This document shows positions 1 to 12,640 of a stretch of 64,000 nt of DNA, piece by piece. The notes under the pieces are model-generated. The model did no database searches and was not told the DNA's origin. It saw only the letters and a list, made by a program, of their open reading frames with translations. Positions within the stretch are counted from its first letter, which is position 1. The number at the start of each line of letters is the position of its first letter. The position numbers and the translations under genes are program-made. The DNA comes from Emmonsiellopsis sp. PD_33 (Eukaryota > Ascomycota > Eurotiomycetes > Onygenales > Ajellomycetaceae), in NCBI GenBank assembly GCA_032988165.1, contig JANTQF010000001.1, positions 333,456 to 397,455 on the forward strand, given 5' to 3'.

Positions 1-839
1 GTCTTTAATTTGGTGAGAATTAGATGTTGATGGTGATGGAATCAGGTAGCTCAAAATAAAGAAATATATACTACTAGAGGTGAGCTGTGAGACTCTCTTA
101 CTAATATATCAACTAATAGGAAGTTAATGTGTGTAAATAGAATTGATTCCCCAGGTATTATCAAAAAGAGATAAAGATGAAAGAGTATTATTATTAAGAG
201 AGGAAATTACAAAGATGAATTAATAGGGTATATCAGAAAGTGATGAAAGAAGACTCTTCTGTCTTTGAAAAACTATATATCAGATAAAGAAGGTAGATGG
301 TAGTAGTAGACTCTACCTAGCAAGTAAAAGAATAATAGTGACCTGACAATGTTGATTACCACTAAGATTAGGTTGTAGAGAAGAGTGAAGTAGAAGCTAT
401 AATAATAATAACTAAGCTAGATACTAAAAGTAAAGATCTAATGAGCTGATGAGAGCATATATTTAATTAATTACTAAGTGAACTGGTCAGAGAAGAAAGA
501 TGATAGTAAGAGAAATGATTAGAAGAGGGAAAAATGAAGGTATAATCAGTCTGTATGTAATGTATGTGATGATGAGTCAATACAACAGGTGCAAGAGAGA
601 AGATATGATCCCTAGAAAAGAGAATAGAGTTGAAAAGAAAGAGAGGATAGGATGGAGAGATAACAAGTAAGATAATGATATTAGAAGGAAGATAGATAAT
701 AGATGGTATAAATGAGAAGAGGATAGAATAGAGATGAGAGTAGATTATTTAATGATACTATAGAGTAATGAAAAAAGTGAGGTTACAAGATACTATTATA
801 CTGAAAGACATAATGAATAGATGGTCTAATATTAAGATT
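1..839. other. AT-rich, purine-rich sequence without a recognisable gene
   Basis: The plus strand is rich in A and G, stops occur in every frame and CpG is absent. I see no conserved protein motif. It looks like decayed repeat DNA continuing beyond the window start. Confidence 0.6.
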
Positions 840-2010
840 TAAATAAATAAGGAAAGCACAGTAGGTAGTCTACTAGTACTGTGAAAGCTAATAAGAGGTA
901 GGTAATAGGATGAAAGAAAATTATAAGGAAATAGCTGAGGTATCTTATTTCTATATAAGTTTAAATGGTGTGGGATAGGCATAATAGCAGCTTCATAAGA
1001 AAGTAAGACTATTATTAGAGGCAAGAGAGTATACTTAAGATTAATTAGACCTTAAACTCAGCTTTATATATTAGAAAGAGAAAGAAGTAATATGATAAAA
1101 TGCATCATAATGATCCATCTGATTCTACTAGGAGATAGTAAAGATAGTAGCTTCATAAAGTAGTAGAAAGAGAAGAAATAGCACAACTAGATATATTACA
1201 GTAATTAACTAGATTAGAATATCAGCTATACTAAGAGGAAGGAAGAGAGAGTAATATACATTGTAATAAGTTATCATCAGACTATAATATGTAATAGATA
1301 CTTAATAAAGTACATCACAGCAATGAATTAGATTATACTTGAGGATAAGTATAATATTAGCTTCATTAGAGTGTTGCAAAGAGGAAGAATGATAATAGAA
1401 GATTACATTATAGAAAGAGATGATATTATAATGAAGGATAGATATAAGACCAGCTTCATTATAAGAAAGAATGATAGAGTAAAGTGCATCATAATGAGTA
1501 ATTAGATTATAGTGTGAGATAGGCACAACACCAGCTTCATAATGTGATGAGAAGAGAAAGGAAGAAAACTTGAGATGTATTATAGTAATAAATCAAGCTA
1601 TACTTAGAGATAGATTTAAAGCCAGCTTTATAATGTAATGAGAAAAGGAAGGATGGCAACATGAGATGCATTGCAGTGATGAATTAGATTATACTTGAGG
1701 ATAGACTTAATAGTAGCTTTACTATACAATGAGAAAAGAAAGAGTGCTAATAGAATCTTAAGAAATTATATTGCAGAAAGTGATAATATTGTGATGAAGG
1801 AAAGATGTAGTGTCTATCTTAATAGTATTAAGAGAAAGAATAGCAAAGTAGAGTACATTGCAGTAAGTAATCTAGTTATACATGAAGATAGATGCAACTT
1901 CAACTTCATCAATTATTAAAGAAGAAAACAGGATGATAAAGTAAAGTGCATCACAGTGAGAGAAAAGATTATGTAGTGAGGATAGGCATAACCCAGCTTT
2001 ACTTATAGTA
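840..2010. repeat. Degenerate tandem repeat, unit about 91 bp
   Basis: The landmark 'agcttcat/agctttat' recurs near 989, 1149, 1359, 1452, 1533, 1624, 1715 and 1995, mostly at steps of 81-93 bp or about twice that. Between landmarks the units share a block like 'gatgaattagattatactt' followed by 'gaggatag'. Copies are strongly diverged and CpG-free. Short open frames across the array (for example 1302-1526 minus and 1695-1919 plus) are by-products of the repeat. Confidence 0.6.
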
Positions 2011-4739
2011 TCATTAACCTGATTCTGGAATTGGAATTGGGTCAAATCAGTGGGTAGAATTGGATTGAATCTTGAAATAGAAATAAGGTCAGTTTTGATG
2101 TTCTATCTGTCAAGTCTACCTTAGATAATCCCTGCTCCAGTGCATCAGAGTGCATAATTCTTGAACCCAATTCTGATTCCAGACCTAATTCTCTGAAAAA
2201 TAGGATTAGGAATACAGAGTAGGGCCTTGTGATATTCCATTCCAGCCACTATCACCAGGGTTGCTGGTCTGAACCAGAATAGTAGTTAATTTCAATTATT
2301 ATTAAAAGTTAGAGGATACAAGTAATATCTCTAACTCTAATTTTTAATACAGCACTCTCAGTCTCTATGCTACCATTTCAATAAATACAGCTACATCCAT
2401 ATATCAAAGAAAATAATAATAGATGAATAAGATTTTAAATCATTCCTCTACTTTCTGGGTGAATATCCATGGGGCATTATAGGTTAGCCTTCAAAGTATA
2501 TACTACAGCTTTCAGGGCTACCTTAGTTAACTCAGGCATTACTCTATCTGATTTGATAACATTTCTATTATATATCATAATCATGCCAGTTTTCTAAAGT
2601 ATACTAACCTTATAGTGTAGTTCTGTGAAGACCTAATCCATCATTTAAATAGTGAAGTCAGTAAAGTAAAATTTAGTAAATCTTTTAGCTCTTCAGCATA
2701 TTACAATATCTTCATCAAATACCTTCTCAGTAATTAGCTATTCCCATATAATTAAGGTAAGTAAATGTGACTGAGTAATAGAATGCTCATTTTGATGTTC
2801 TATCTCTCTTTATCTATTATTTCATTCATCATCTGAAGTATAGAAATCTCCTACATTGTAATTAAAGAAAAACTAATGATTTTAATGTAAGTAAGTTAAT
2901 TCAAGTGGTAGCTTGATTGTTATAGCCACAGGAGGAAAAGCTTATAAGATATATCTATTTTTGACATTCTGTATATTCAGAGCTGTTAGAAATAGTTTAC
3001 TGTAATAGCAATCATTCTCATTTAAGTTCTGTGATATATAATTAAGTGGGAGATTCAGATCAGGTAAATCCATTTTCTCATCTTCTATAAAAATATATAG
3101 TTGTATGGGTTCTCAGCTGTTCATTTTTCCACATGGAAGATGAATTCTACTGTAAGGTCATTATAGGTAGTACTAAACTAAATGTTCTCTTCTTATATCT
3201 TATTAGTATTATATTTAAATTTATATTAAATATAATAAGGGGGTAGCTGTGCACAGATTCTGAATACTTATTAGATTGATGGTCTAGTTAGAGATTAACC
3301 AGCACTTATTAACTTATCTTTTAAAACCTTTTATGTATCTTCCTCTTCTTCAGGAGTTCAACCCACTGCTGGCAATGTTGACATAATAGTAAATGTAATG
3401 ATACATGGAGATTAGGACTACTAACTCAATTTGAAATATTTAGTTTAGCTGCCTGTTAAGACTTCACCTTTTCTCACCCTTTAAACATGTGAGATTCTAC
3501 ACTATATTTACTATATCAACAGCCTTAATATCATCATTAAATTGATTTATCACACTCAACTTCTATAGTTACATTCATTTATTTGATCCTTTCAGCATTT
3601 TCTTATCTTTCAGAAATTAGATAGTTTTTGATTATTCCTATGATTTTCCCTATGTAATTATATGGCCTTTTCTATTTTTATTATCTTGAACTATCAAAGA
3701 TCTGAACTATATAAATAGTGGTTAAGAACTTATATAGCTTAATTAATCAATCATCTCAATCCTCATAAATAACTACATTAATTCTATTTATAGAATATTA
3801 TTCCCAGTATATCTATTTGCATTATCATCATATCATCAGATCAGCAAGTTTATTGTTATATCAAAATGCTGTTGTTCAGCAGCTCTCTATGCAACTCAGA
3901 TTGAGTGGTATTTATGCACATGATGGGATTGCTCTCTGGGCAAGTTCTCATTGCCTAGTGGTTGAGACCAAGTTCTTTAACAGGGCATTGCATGCCTTTC
4001 TCACCCCAAATAGTCCAAAGTGGTCTTCCAGTGATGGGATATTTGCCTCTTGAAAATTCCTGCACTGTATGAAGAGAAAGTACACATTCTTCCAACATAC
4101 TGGGTATTTACTTTTTTACTAATAGTGGAAGTGCCAGGCCAGAATGCAAAGATAAGGCCATTTCACCATTAACTGGCAATTCAAAAGCATGGCAGAAATA
4201 TTCTCCTTCCCTTTGTCCTCACCTACTCACATAGTATGGAATAATGGTTCAATTCGTTCCTGCATGATGGAGGTTGGCTACTCTCTGATAATCCCTTCTT
4301 ATTACCTTCAAGAGTTGCCATGATATGGTGGTCTATAATGATAAATATCTGTAACACAAAATTTTACATTGATATAAAACACCACACAGCACTACACACA
4401 CCAATAGGATGTTAATAAAATATTAGTAATCAGATTAGTAATCACCTAGCAATCTATTCCTACTACAGAGCATAGCTTCTACCTCTCACTTGCCACCTCA
4501 AGCTTCAACAACACCCAACACACTCAGTAAGAAAACTAGATGAATAAATCTGCCCTTGCTCATAGCTTGTTCTGTCTGTGCATACCTCTATCATTCAGCT
4601 CTAGATGTAGGTAGGTCATCAGTATGTACAGTATCACCACCCACAGAAAAATGCATGCACATAATAGACCCAACAACCTAGACAGCCAGGTTCTCCCATA
4701 TGACCTGCTTCCTATGCAACCTGATCCTTCCTAAACAGT
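2011..4739. other. AT-rich decayed DNA, no gene recognised
   Basis: No frame gives a recognisable protein. A weak inverted similarity joins 'ctggaattggaattgggt' (about 2025-2042) and the complement of 'acccaattctgattccag' (about 2165-2182), which could be the ends of a small DNA element, but no target duplication is visible. A 78-residue open frame at 3817-4053 matches nothing I know. Confidence 0.5.
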
Positions 4740-6970
4740 GTATATGCCTTGAACTGTGTGGGTGAATTCAGGTTGAGATTGCCTGGCAGGTCCTGTATGC
4801 CACAGAGAATCTACTTGATTATGATCACTGATTTCCATCCCTCCTCCTCATTTAGAATTGATGGACACACAGTTCCAGATGGGTGGATATTGAGGTGGAA
4901 GAGGGGCAGGGTAAATTTGCCTAGAATTTACATTCTATTAGCTTTTATTTCAATCATGCTGATGAATTGAATTTTTGCAAGGACAGGGGGCAGAGGGGGG
5001 GGATAGGGATCAACATACACTTTGGAGACTTGGTAGGATATTCTATGGGATTTAAATGAGTTACATATTGTTCATTTCTGGCCCCTGCTGATCCAAGGGG
5101 AATGGATTGTGTTGTGTAATACATATCATCAGAGAAGATCCTCATGTCTGACTCAATATGATGATCTGTGAGAAGACCCTTGCTCCTACTTGTGATGGTG
5201 TGGGATAGGAATAAAAGTAAAAGCAGAGTATTTACTGTCAGTTTGTGTGTCCCTGTGTGGCCTGGCAGAAAACCCAAAGGGATGCTCCTTTTACTGCTGT
5301 TTCCTGAGAATGGGTAGATAGCTATTGGTAAGAGCTAGGAGAGAACTAATAATAGGGGGTAGCCATACTTACCACTTCTCAGTCAGACTCTTCTGGCAGA
5401 GTGACATTATTTTGGTTGTTTGGAGGATGTAGGGGAGTAGGTTTGTAGCTTAGTATGCAGTGAGGACAGTCAAGGAATAAATCCAAGCTCCTAATATAAA
5501 CATACATGTTCTAATCTCACCCTCTGACCATTATAGGCTTCTAGCTCTGGCTAATAGGGTATGTGATACTAATGGGCCAGGAAGAAGGTGGTCCTTGTAG
5601 GGCTGTCAAGACAAGAGGATATAGAGAGGTTATGTGGTGAGAGAATCTATAAGGAGGGAAAGTCTGGCAGAGGAAGATAAGGAGAACCAGTGAGATAGCA
5701 GGGAGATAGTTAAGGCTCAAGAAATAATATTGCAATCATTCTATTAATTGTCCATTGAGGCTCTTTAGTTGTATACCTTATAAAATGGATATTGATGGGG
5801 AGCAGATTATCTTACCTCTCTTTAACTCATCATTGAAGTCTGGACTGGAAGCTGGTTGGACCATGGATATAGCATGGGTAGAAAAGATCTTACTTTAATT
5901 CAGTATAGATAGGTTAATAACTGTAACTGTAGTAGCATTGTTTCTCTTTAGCCATAAGGCCTGTAGCTTCTGAAAACCTGGAAAGAGATGGTACTGCATG
6001 GCACTGTCAGTGTCCATTCATTAATGTAGGTTGATATCTAACCCATTGGGAGCAAGTCTGATGAAATGTCTGGTAGAATCAATCTGCCAGCCCAGTACAC
6101 TAATATTGTGATTGCTGGCTTCAATCCCTTCTTCTCACTCATAGAGGCTAGTAACTCCTCAAAAGAGAAGTGTGCAGCACCCCCAGTGGGGAGAAAAGCA
6201 CATAGAACCTCTGAGAGGTAAGGGCTAATTCTAGGGAGCAAAGCACATAAGTCCTCAAGGGGAAAAGAACATGCTTTACCACAGGAAGTACTCTCATTAT
6301 AAGTAGTATGGTTACTCCTGACATATCACTTGTACTCTAGTTCATTTTGCAACCTGTGGTTGCTTCTGAACTATGAGATCTTGGGAAACTCTAAGTTCAC
6401 ACATATATCATGAAATCCTCCAGATAAAGGCTGATGAAATCACTATCATCCTAGCCATATGTCTGCCAACCACACTCTTCAGTATTACTGAGTAATTCCT
6501 CTAGTGCCTTACTCTTAATTGTGGCAGGTTGTGACAGCTCATCACTGCAATAAACTGATTTTGGAAAGATCAGTGGTGGAGGTGAGACACCAACAAGTGT
6601 GTCCAGTTTCTGCTTAGGAAGTGGTGGTGACCCTCCTCATTTAGAATTGACAGACACACAGTTTCAGATGGGTAGACATTGAGATAGAAAAGGGGTAGGT
6701 GATCCTGGGTTGGAACCATTCAGCAGGTCCTATATGCCACAGAGAATCTACTTATCCACTAAAAAATTATTTACAGACAACACAATCAGTGCAGTATTTG
6801 TAAAATGATCTTGCTTTTGCCAGGGATTCCACACTTCCAGTATTTGATATTCAAAATGCCAGTCTTTGGGTCTCTATTTGGCCTGGCAAAAAAACTGAAG
6901 GGATGGTCCTTTCATGAGGACAAGAAGAGCTGATGAGATGACAGGGAGTTAGCCAAGCTGCACTGGAGTA
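4740..6970. repeat. Partial direct duplication (about 4.74-5.72 kb and 6.64-6.97 kb)
   Basis: Several blocks occur twice in the same orientation. 'atgccacagagaatctactt' is at about 4798 and 6734. 'cctcatttagaattga' plus 'gacacacagtt' is near 4845 and 6638. The 'ggcctggcaaaaa' block is near 5260 and 6880, and a 'gagatgacaggga'-like block is near 5690 and 6935. Order and spacing differ, so one copy is rearranged or deleted. No CpG remains. Confidence 0.55.
6038..6640 (-). pseudogene. Decayed coding segment, unknown family
   Basis: Minus-strand reading from about 6635 gives a protein-like stretch (LPKQKLDTLVGVSPPPLIFP, then a segment with QPATIKSKALEELLSN) interrupted by a few stops. It continues into an open frame at 6241-6038 containing LSEVLCAFLPTGGAAHFSFE. 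That last segment recurs in diverged form at 7061-7282 and 8856-9065, so this is a multicopy family. I do not recognise it. Composition (CpG-free, TpG/CpA-rich) matches the neighbouring decayed genes. Confidence 0.4.
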
Positions 6971-7060
6971 TCTAGCTGGTATCAGCTGTCCTCTCCCCTT
7001 CTAGATTTAGAAGCATTATATAGTGACTGTATCCAGACATCCTTGTCAATGCTGTACATG

Positions 7061-8316
7061 TCATCTTCCTCTCCTACTATCTGCTTTCCCCCCCTCTGAT
7101 GACCCAGGCACTTTAAAAGAGAAGCACACAGAGCCCCCAGTGAGAAGGAAAGTGTACAGAACCTCTAAGAGGTAAAGGCAAGTTCTGAGAAGAAAAGTGC
7201 ACAAGTCCTTAAAACAGGAGGACATATTCACTGCACTACTGGGGAAGGGTAAGATATCCCTAACTGTTGATAGTATCTTCAACTTGCTATATTTTGTAGT
7301 GTTGAGGGGCTTGGTGAGGCTGTTGGTGATGTCCTTATATCCTCTAATTATAACTAACTAAAATGGAAATGTCTTTGACTTCAAGCATTCCAGTAGATAT
7401 TCTGATCAAGAGGATCTGGAATTCCAGAAAATATCTTCAACTTGAAGGACCCAGGAAAGCAAACCTATAAACTATTTGAGGTTTGTTGCTAGATATGCCA
7501 TGGGTTAGCCAAGCAAGAATTGTAAATTAATGCCTAACTTGTCCACAGTAAGATTGATATAATAACTGATATAATTAGAAATACCTGGCATCCTCCAACT
7601 GTCCAGCCATACTTCTTGATGACCTTACTCAATTTGATGACTGGATGCCAGGACAAGCAAGTTTCTGATTCATCTGAGCTTTAGAATGTGGTGGTAGCAA
7701 CCAATTGACTAGATTGTCTTATTGGAATTGACATATCATTAAGAGTGTCATCAGATGAACTATCATCCTGAAGTGAGCAGTGTGGTGCAGTAGCTATTCT
7801 TGTTTGATAGGATTTTCATCAAGGCTCATCCTTGTAAGGGCCACTGTCTAGTTGAGATTGGATGGTCTGGCAGTGAGTTTGATGACCTATGTCTTACTAG
7901 GTAAATTTGTGAGTCATGGTGTTGTTGAACTCTAATAATGTATCTTATCTATTCTGCATGGTATGTATGTAATAGTAGCTGAGAGCTATGAGAATAGTGT
8001 GAATAAAGAAAGGAGATTAAATAAATAGAATAAGGTAGTTTCTCACATTCAAAATATCCCCACTATTGAGCCTCACACAGTAGGTTGTGGGAGATAAGTC
8101 CTCCACCCTCTCAAAAATCTCATCTACCTCTGGATAGCCAGGGAGAAACCCATAATCATCTTCATTATTAATAGTAGGTAAGACCACATTAAGCTTTGGC
8201 AGCTCATCTGGTTGCTGATCATCTCCTTACTCATTTAGAGTCTCTTCCCTATTTGCCTGGGCCTAGTTGACATCTGCTGAGTTGCTATTGGCAGAAACAC
8301 TGGACACCCCTGGCAT
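7061..8316 (-). pseudogene. Decayed multi-exon gene, unknown; possible chromodomain-like fold
   Basis: From an ATG at 8314-8316 the minus strand reads about 90 residues (including LPKLNVVLPTINNEDDYGFL and EDLSPTTYCVRLNSGD) with only two stops, both possible products of single C-to-T changes. A GTGAG donor follows near 8047. A second coding-like block lies at about 7925-7565 (SSDESETCLSWHPVIKLSK, ending near a GTATTT donor). A third at 7282-7061 carries the LEVLYTFLLTGGSVCFSF segment shared with 6038-6241 and 8856-9065. The 'YCVRLNSGD' part resembles the core strands of a chromodomain, but this is weak inference. Exon joining is uncertain. Confidence 0.35.
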
Positions 8317-8855
8317 GATGAAATGATAGAGTGCAGAAGGGAAAAAGAAAAGATGCATTTACTCATTAAGTCCCCATCAAGTAGTATGTCCCAGTTTCAA
8401 TGTGAGTGAAGTGATATGTCTGGCATATCCATCCACATGTGTAGAGCACAATGGCTGTTGAAGCTGGACAGTTGAAGGATTAAAGTGTTATTCTAGGCTC
8501 AGAAATTCAAGCTAGATCTCCACATGGTAACATTGTCATAGCCTAGTCCTTAGTGACTCTGAATATTCAGAACTCCCAGTATGTGAGATATCTCTACCAT
8601 CTCCAAGCATGGTGATGTTGCTATAGCTCAGATATCCCTGCCACTCCAAGCATGGTGATGTTGCTATAGCTCAGTCCTTAATGATTCAGAATATCCAGTC
8701 TCAGTATGGAGGATATCCCTGGCATTTTTTCAAAATTAAAGGGTGAAATCAAGAAATGGTGGGTACATGTCTGACACTATAGCAGAGGAAAATATTATTA
8801 ATATAGAGTAAACAGTTAGGGATGATAATGCTATCAAAGCTGAAGCTGCAAGGGA

Positions 8856-9065
8856 CTATCTTGACCTACTATTTAGTTTGCTGTACACTTTCCCCTCATG
8901 GAGAGCAGGCAGCTCAAAAGAAGAGTGCACAGTACCTCCAGTGAGAAGGAAAGTGTATAAAACCTCTATGAGGTAAAGGTAAGTTCTGAGAAGAAAAGTG
9001 TATAAGTTCTTAAAACAGGAGGACATATACACCATGCTGTGGGGGGGGTAGGGTATCCAAAACAA
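8856..9065 (-). pseudogene. Third copy of the 'LYTFLLTGG' segment
   Basis: A 69-codon minus-strand frame holds LIEVLYTFLLTGGTVHSSFE, clearly homologous to 7061-7282 about 1.8 kb away in the same orientation. The DNA is also alike (the 'aggtaaaggtaagttctgag' block). Probably a duplicated fragment of the same decayed gene. Confidence 0.45.
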
Positions 9066-9357
9066 AAGGAGAAATCCAAATAGGGAAAGTAAAAGGGGCT
9101 CAATAACCTAATAGATAAAATAATATTGGAGAATATAGGAGTTGTCAGAACTGTAGAGGCAAAGGTTGTCAATGTAGATGGTTATAAAGATACTGTGATG
9201 TAGAATCCAATCAATACACTGATTTCACAGAGTTGATTCACCTCCTTGATACATGCTTCACAGTAATACTGCCACTCAGGCCCTTCCCTGACCTTAGTGA
9301 AATTCCAGTGGTGACTGGGATCCCCCATTCAAGCAGTATTCTCACCATTACCAACCT

Positions 9358-9886
9358 TAGGTGAATTGGGGCTTGAGTGTGGGGAGTGGATTCAGGTGAA
9401 TTGGTAGGGATATATGCAGGGAGCGGATTTGGGTGAATCAGTAGGGATATATGTGGGGAGCAGATTTGGGTGAATCAGTAGGGATATATGTGGGGAGCAG
9501 ATTTGGGTGAATTGGTAGGGATATACCCAGGGAGTGGATTTGGGTGAATTAGTAGGGATATATGTGGGGAGTGGATTTGGGCAAATCAGTAGGGATATAT
9601 GTGGGGAGCAGATTTGGGTGAATTGGTAGGGATATATATGGGGAGTGGATTTGGGCAAATCAGTAGGGATATATGCAGGGAGCAGATTCAGGTGAATTGG
9701 TAGGGATATACCTGGAGAGCAGATTTGGGTGAATTGGTAGGGATATATGCAGGGAGTGGATTTGGGCAAATCAGTAGGGATATATGCAGGGAGCAGATTT
9801 GGGCAAATTGGTAGGGATATATGCAGGGAGCAGATTTGGGTGAATCAGTAGGGATATATGCAGGGAGTGGATTTGGGTGAATTGGA
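9358..9886. repeat. 37-bp minisatellite, about 14 copies
   Basis: The unit is like 'gtgaattggtagggatatat' followed by 'gcagggagcagatttgg', 37 bp in total. Because 37 is not a multiple of 3 and the minus strand has no stop in any frame of the unit, long frames run through it (9392-9769 and 9688-9909 minus) and cycle every 37 codons over three units. The first copies are degenerate. Differences between copies lie mostly at sites explained by CpG becoming TpG or CpA. Confidence 0.9.
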
Positions 9887-10146
9887 GAGAATTTTATTAA
9901 AGATGGCAATCAAGAGAAATAGAATTATCAATTAAAAATAAAGGAGATAGTCTAAGTAGTGTTGAATCAGCTGTAGACAAGTAATATATGGAAAAGCCAA
10001 AGATAAAAAGATACTAGATGCAGAAAGGGAGGGCTATAACTAGCAAGAGCAGGTCTGACTGCCAGCATCATAGAATGATAAGAATGAAAGAGAAAAACAT
10101 ACACACAGTATGGATAAAATCATTTTCTGTTTTTCTGACCCTGTAT

Positions 10147-11442
10147 TTACTCTGCAGGACCATCTAGAGGGGTCTCTTTCTTTTCATTCTCCTTCTTTTC
10201 CTTCTCCTTCTTCTTTTTCTCCTTCTTTTCCTTCTCCTTCTTCTCCTTCCTTTCTTCCTCTTCATTAGCATCCTGTTTCCTCTTAGCATCCTCATCCTCC
10301 TCCTCATTTGCATTGGCTCCAGTCATCTCCTCAATCTTAATGTTTGGTTCATTGGTAGGTTCTGTCTTTATTATATATCTTTGTGCATATGCTTGCCAGT
10401 CAAACTCACTAAGATTGGAGGAGTCTTCTTGGGATTGCTTAAAAAAAGATGAAATGTTGAAAGAGGGTGAGGTAGATTGTTCCTTTTTAATAAATGGTGA
10501 GATAGATTGTTCCTTTTTGAAAGATGGTGAAATAGATTGTTCCTTTTTGATTGGCTGCTTTTTCAATTTCAATTTCTTTTTTATAGGGCTTGGAGTACAC
10601 ATCTTCTCAGACTCACCCTTGGAGTCATTGAATGTAACAAGACAGATATGGATATCAGTAGTTGTTGAATGAGCATTTGTTTTGGATTTAAATTGCTCAA
10701 GAAGCTTGTTGATGCTTAATTTCCATATACTGGAAGTTAATTTTGTTACTCCATTCTTGACCAAGACATTGCTTGCAATAAATGTGTCCACAGGGGAGAG
10801 GTGTTCAAGTTTCTGACCCCATTATTAGTGGTCCAAATGGTATGTAATGACTATTATAAACTCAGCTATTGTTGAAAATGAACTCTAGGAACTAATTGAA
10901 GTCTGGATTTTATCTATATAGTTGATGTGCCAGTAGTTAGTAACATATTAATAATAAAAGGAAAAACACAAGCTTTACCTAGTAATGACCAGGCAGTATA
11001 GGTTTCCAGAGCTGAATTCAGAAATTTGCACTTCCATAGGTGAAGAAGTAATTTGTGTGGTTTTAATCTAATATTAGGTACTAATATCTTTTTAGTTTTC
11101 AGTGTAGTGAGTTTTGGTTGCATACTGTGAGTTAGTGATCCAGCATGAGGATGATGATCATCTTCCCTTTGTGTTTTTTGAATGGCTTGTTGTCAGGCAT
11201 AGTTTACTGGGTTTTGATCAAGAAGGGCTGGTGGTGAAGACTTCAGGGCTGGAGAGCTATCATCAATAATGATTATTGGATTGGATTTCTTCATTGGGGT
11301 GGAAAGTTGAGGAGTGGGATTTTGAGAAGCAGAAGAGAGCTTTGGATTGACTTCATCACAGTGTGGGCAGGCAGCAGCAGTACCACATCATTTCTCATGA
11401 AGGAATCCAGGGATGTTGGGGCAGAATCTCATCCAGGGCATG
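10147..11442 (-). pseudogene. Decayed two-exon gene; acidic/basic protein with repeated SUMO-type motifs
   Basis: Exon 1 begins at the ATG at 11440-11442 and runs to 10979. It carries a Cys/His cluster (RFCP, then CGTAAACPHC), the acidic motif IIIIDDSSP and two TGA stops that CGA arginine codons would give. An intron with GTAAAG donor and TAG acceptor spans 10978-10851 and joins in phase (GTC). Exon 2 (10850-10147) has two adjacent stops near its start and then 214 open codons. These contain three KKEQSISPSF-like repeats, IKTEP, IKIEE and a long K/E-rich tail ending LDGPAE. IKKE, FKKE, IKTE and IKIE fit the sumoylation consensus (hydrophobic-K-x-E). I do not recognise the family. A nuclear, chromatin-associated role is inference. 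The gene runs in the same direction as the integrase pseudogene upstream. Confidence 0.5.
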
Positions 11443-11598
11443 ATAGAAGATAATTGGAATGGATGGAATCCATGGATTGAAATGTTATGAAATGTCCATA
11501 GTATAAAAATTGCTAAAAAAATTGCTAAGATAAATGATTATGTAAGTAGCCCTAAACTCTACCTCTGGGGGTGGAGTGGAAAAAAAAAATAAGTTAAG

Positions 11599-11665
11599 TG
11601 CTGTTGCTATGATTCAAACTATAGATTATGATGTTTATATTCCAACTGAGCTATAGATCAACAAT
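11599..11665 (-). pseudogene. Possible decayed tRNA gene
   Basis: On the minus strand 'tagctcagttgg' (11642-11653) matches the tRNA D-arm/A box and 'agtttgaatca' (about 11612-11622) matches the T-arm/B box after a CG-to-TG change. A 7-nt stretch 'caacagc' lies where the 3' acceptor strand should be, but the 5' acceptor strand does not pair well. Probably a mutated tRNA or tRNA-derived repeat. Confidence 0.35.
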
Positions 11666-11669
11666 TTGA

Positions 11670-12329
11670 TTCTGATACTTCTTGTAATGTGGGATAAACA
11701 GTATCATGATATTTAGCCACTATTAAAATACTCTACAAAGAATTACCAATGATGGTTTATTATAGATGGAAAATCTATATCAAGGTTATAAATCTAATAG
11801 ATAGAGAATAAATATATAGTTTTATCTCTTCTTTACAGTGATTTGATATATTAATGTGATGTTGTAGGATATCAAACTAAAATAGAAATGTTTGTAACTT
11901 ATATATATATTTTCCACCCTCCCTCCTTGTAGCAGCTCTATGATCTCCATCATGATATCACCACAGCTAACCCACTGCTGGCCAGCTACATATATACAAT
12001 AGATACCATGCATACAAAGTAAATAATCAATGGATTCTACTGGCTTTTTCCTGTAAGAAACTTGTTGTATTTTTAACTATGCAGCCTGAAATAATAATGT
12101 GGCCACACCTGTATGAAGCAAAAATAAAAGGAAAAGGAAAAGACAAAGGCCAGGCACCAGATCCACACTTAAAAAATCAAAACTAGCACCCAAAATCAAC
12201 CCAGTCATACATATAAAGCAGAAGGAAAAGAGACAGTAAAAAGCCCAGGCAGAGAGTCAGCTCTACCCCTTGAAATTAAGTGCCCAAAAAAAAAGCTGAC
12301 AAAATCAACCAAAAGAGACAAAATAAGGT
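11670..12329. other. No gene recognised
   Basis: AT-rich sequence, then A/C-rich sequence from about 12,110 with repeated 'aaaggaaaag'-like blocks. No frame looks coding. Confidence 0.5.
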
Positions 12330-12640
12330 TCATCCAGATTTCAAAGCCTTCAAAACTACCTCCTGGGGGAGGAGATCATCTAACCCTCCACTCAATTGAT
12401 AATGATGGGGTTGTTGGGTGTAGACCCAGGCTGGCCACTGATAGGGGGTGCAGGAGGTAGAGGAGGGCCTGGAGGAGGAGTTGAAGAGAGAGGGATATTT
12501 TAGTATATATCCCATACATTGTATTGGCCAGGGCAATTATTTCATACACAGTTTCCACAACACCCCCCAAAATGGCCAGGGACTCAAACACAGAAGGGGA
12601 ATGGTTGACACTGGCAGCTTAATTGGCAGGGATTGCAGGG
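12330..12640 (-). pseudogene. Small decayed gene with one intron, unknown
   Basis: Minus-strand reading gives SLAILGGVVETVYEIIALAN followed by a GTATGG donor at 12517. A 49-bp intron ends CCAG at 12469, and the second exon reads on in frame to a stop at 12330 (PYQWPAWVYTQQPHHYQLSG, then LPQEVVLKALKSG). Both splice sites and the coding-like composition support a real gene once, but no family is recognised and the 5' end is unclear. Confidence 0.35.

Noticed and set aside
2021..2190. Inverted similarity as a transposon
   Set aside because: Only about 18 bp with mismatches, no target duplication and no second copy in the window.
9392..9909. CRISPR-like array at the 37-bp repeats
   Set aside because: Units are directly contiguous, have no unique spacers, and the genome is eukaryotic. 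It is a minisatellite.
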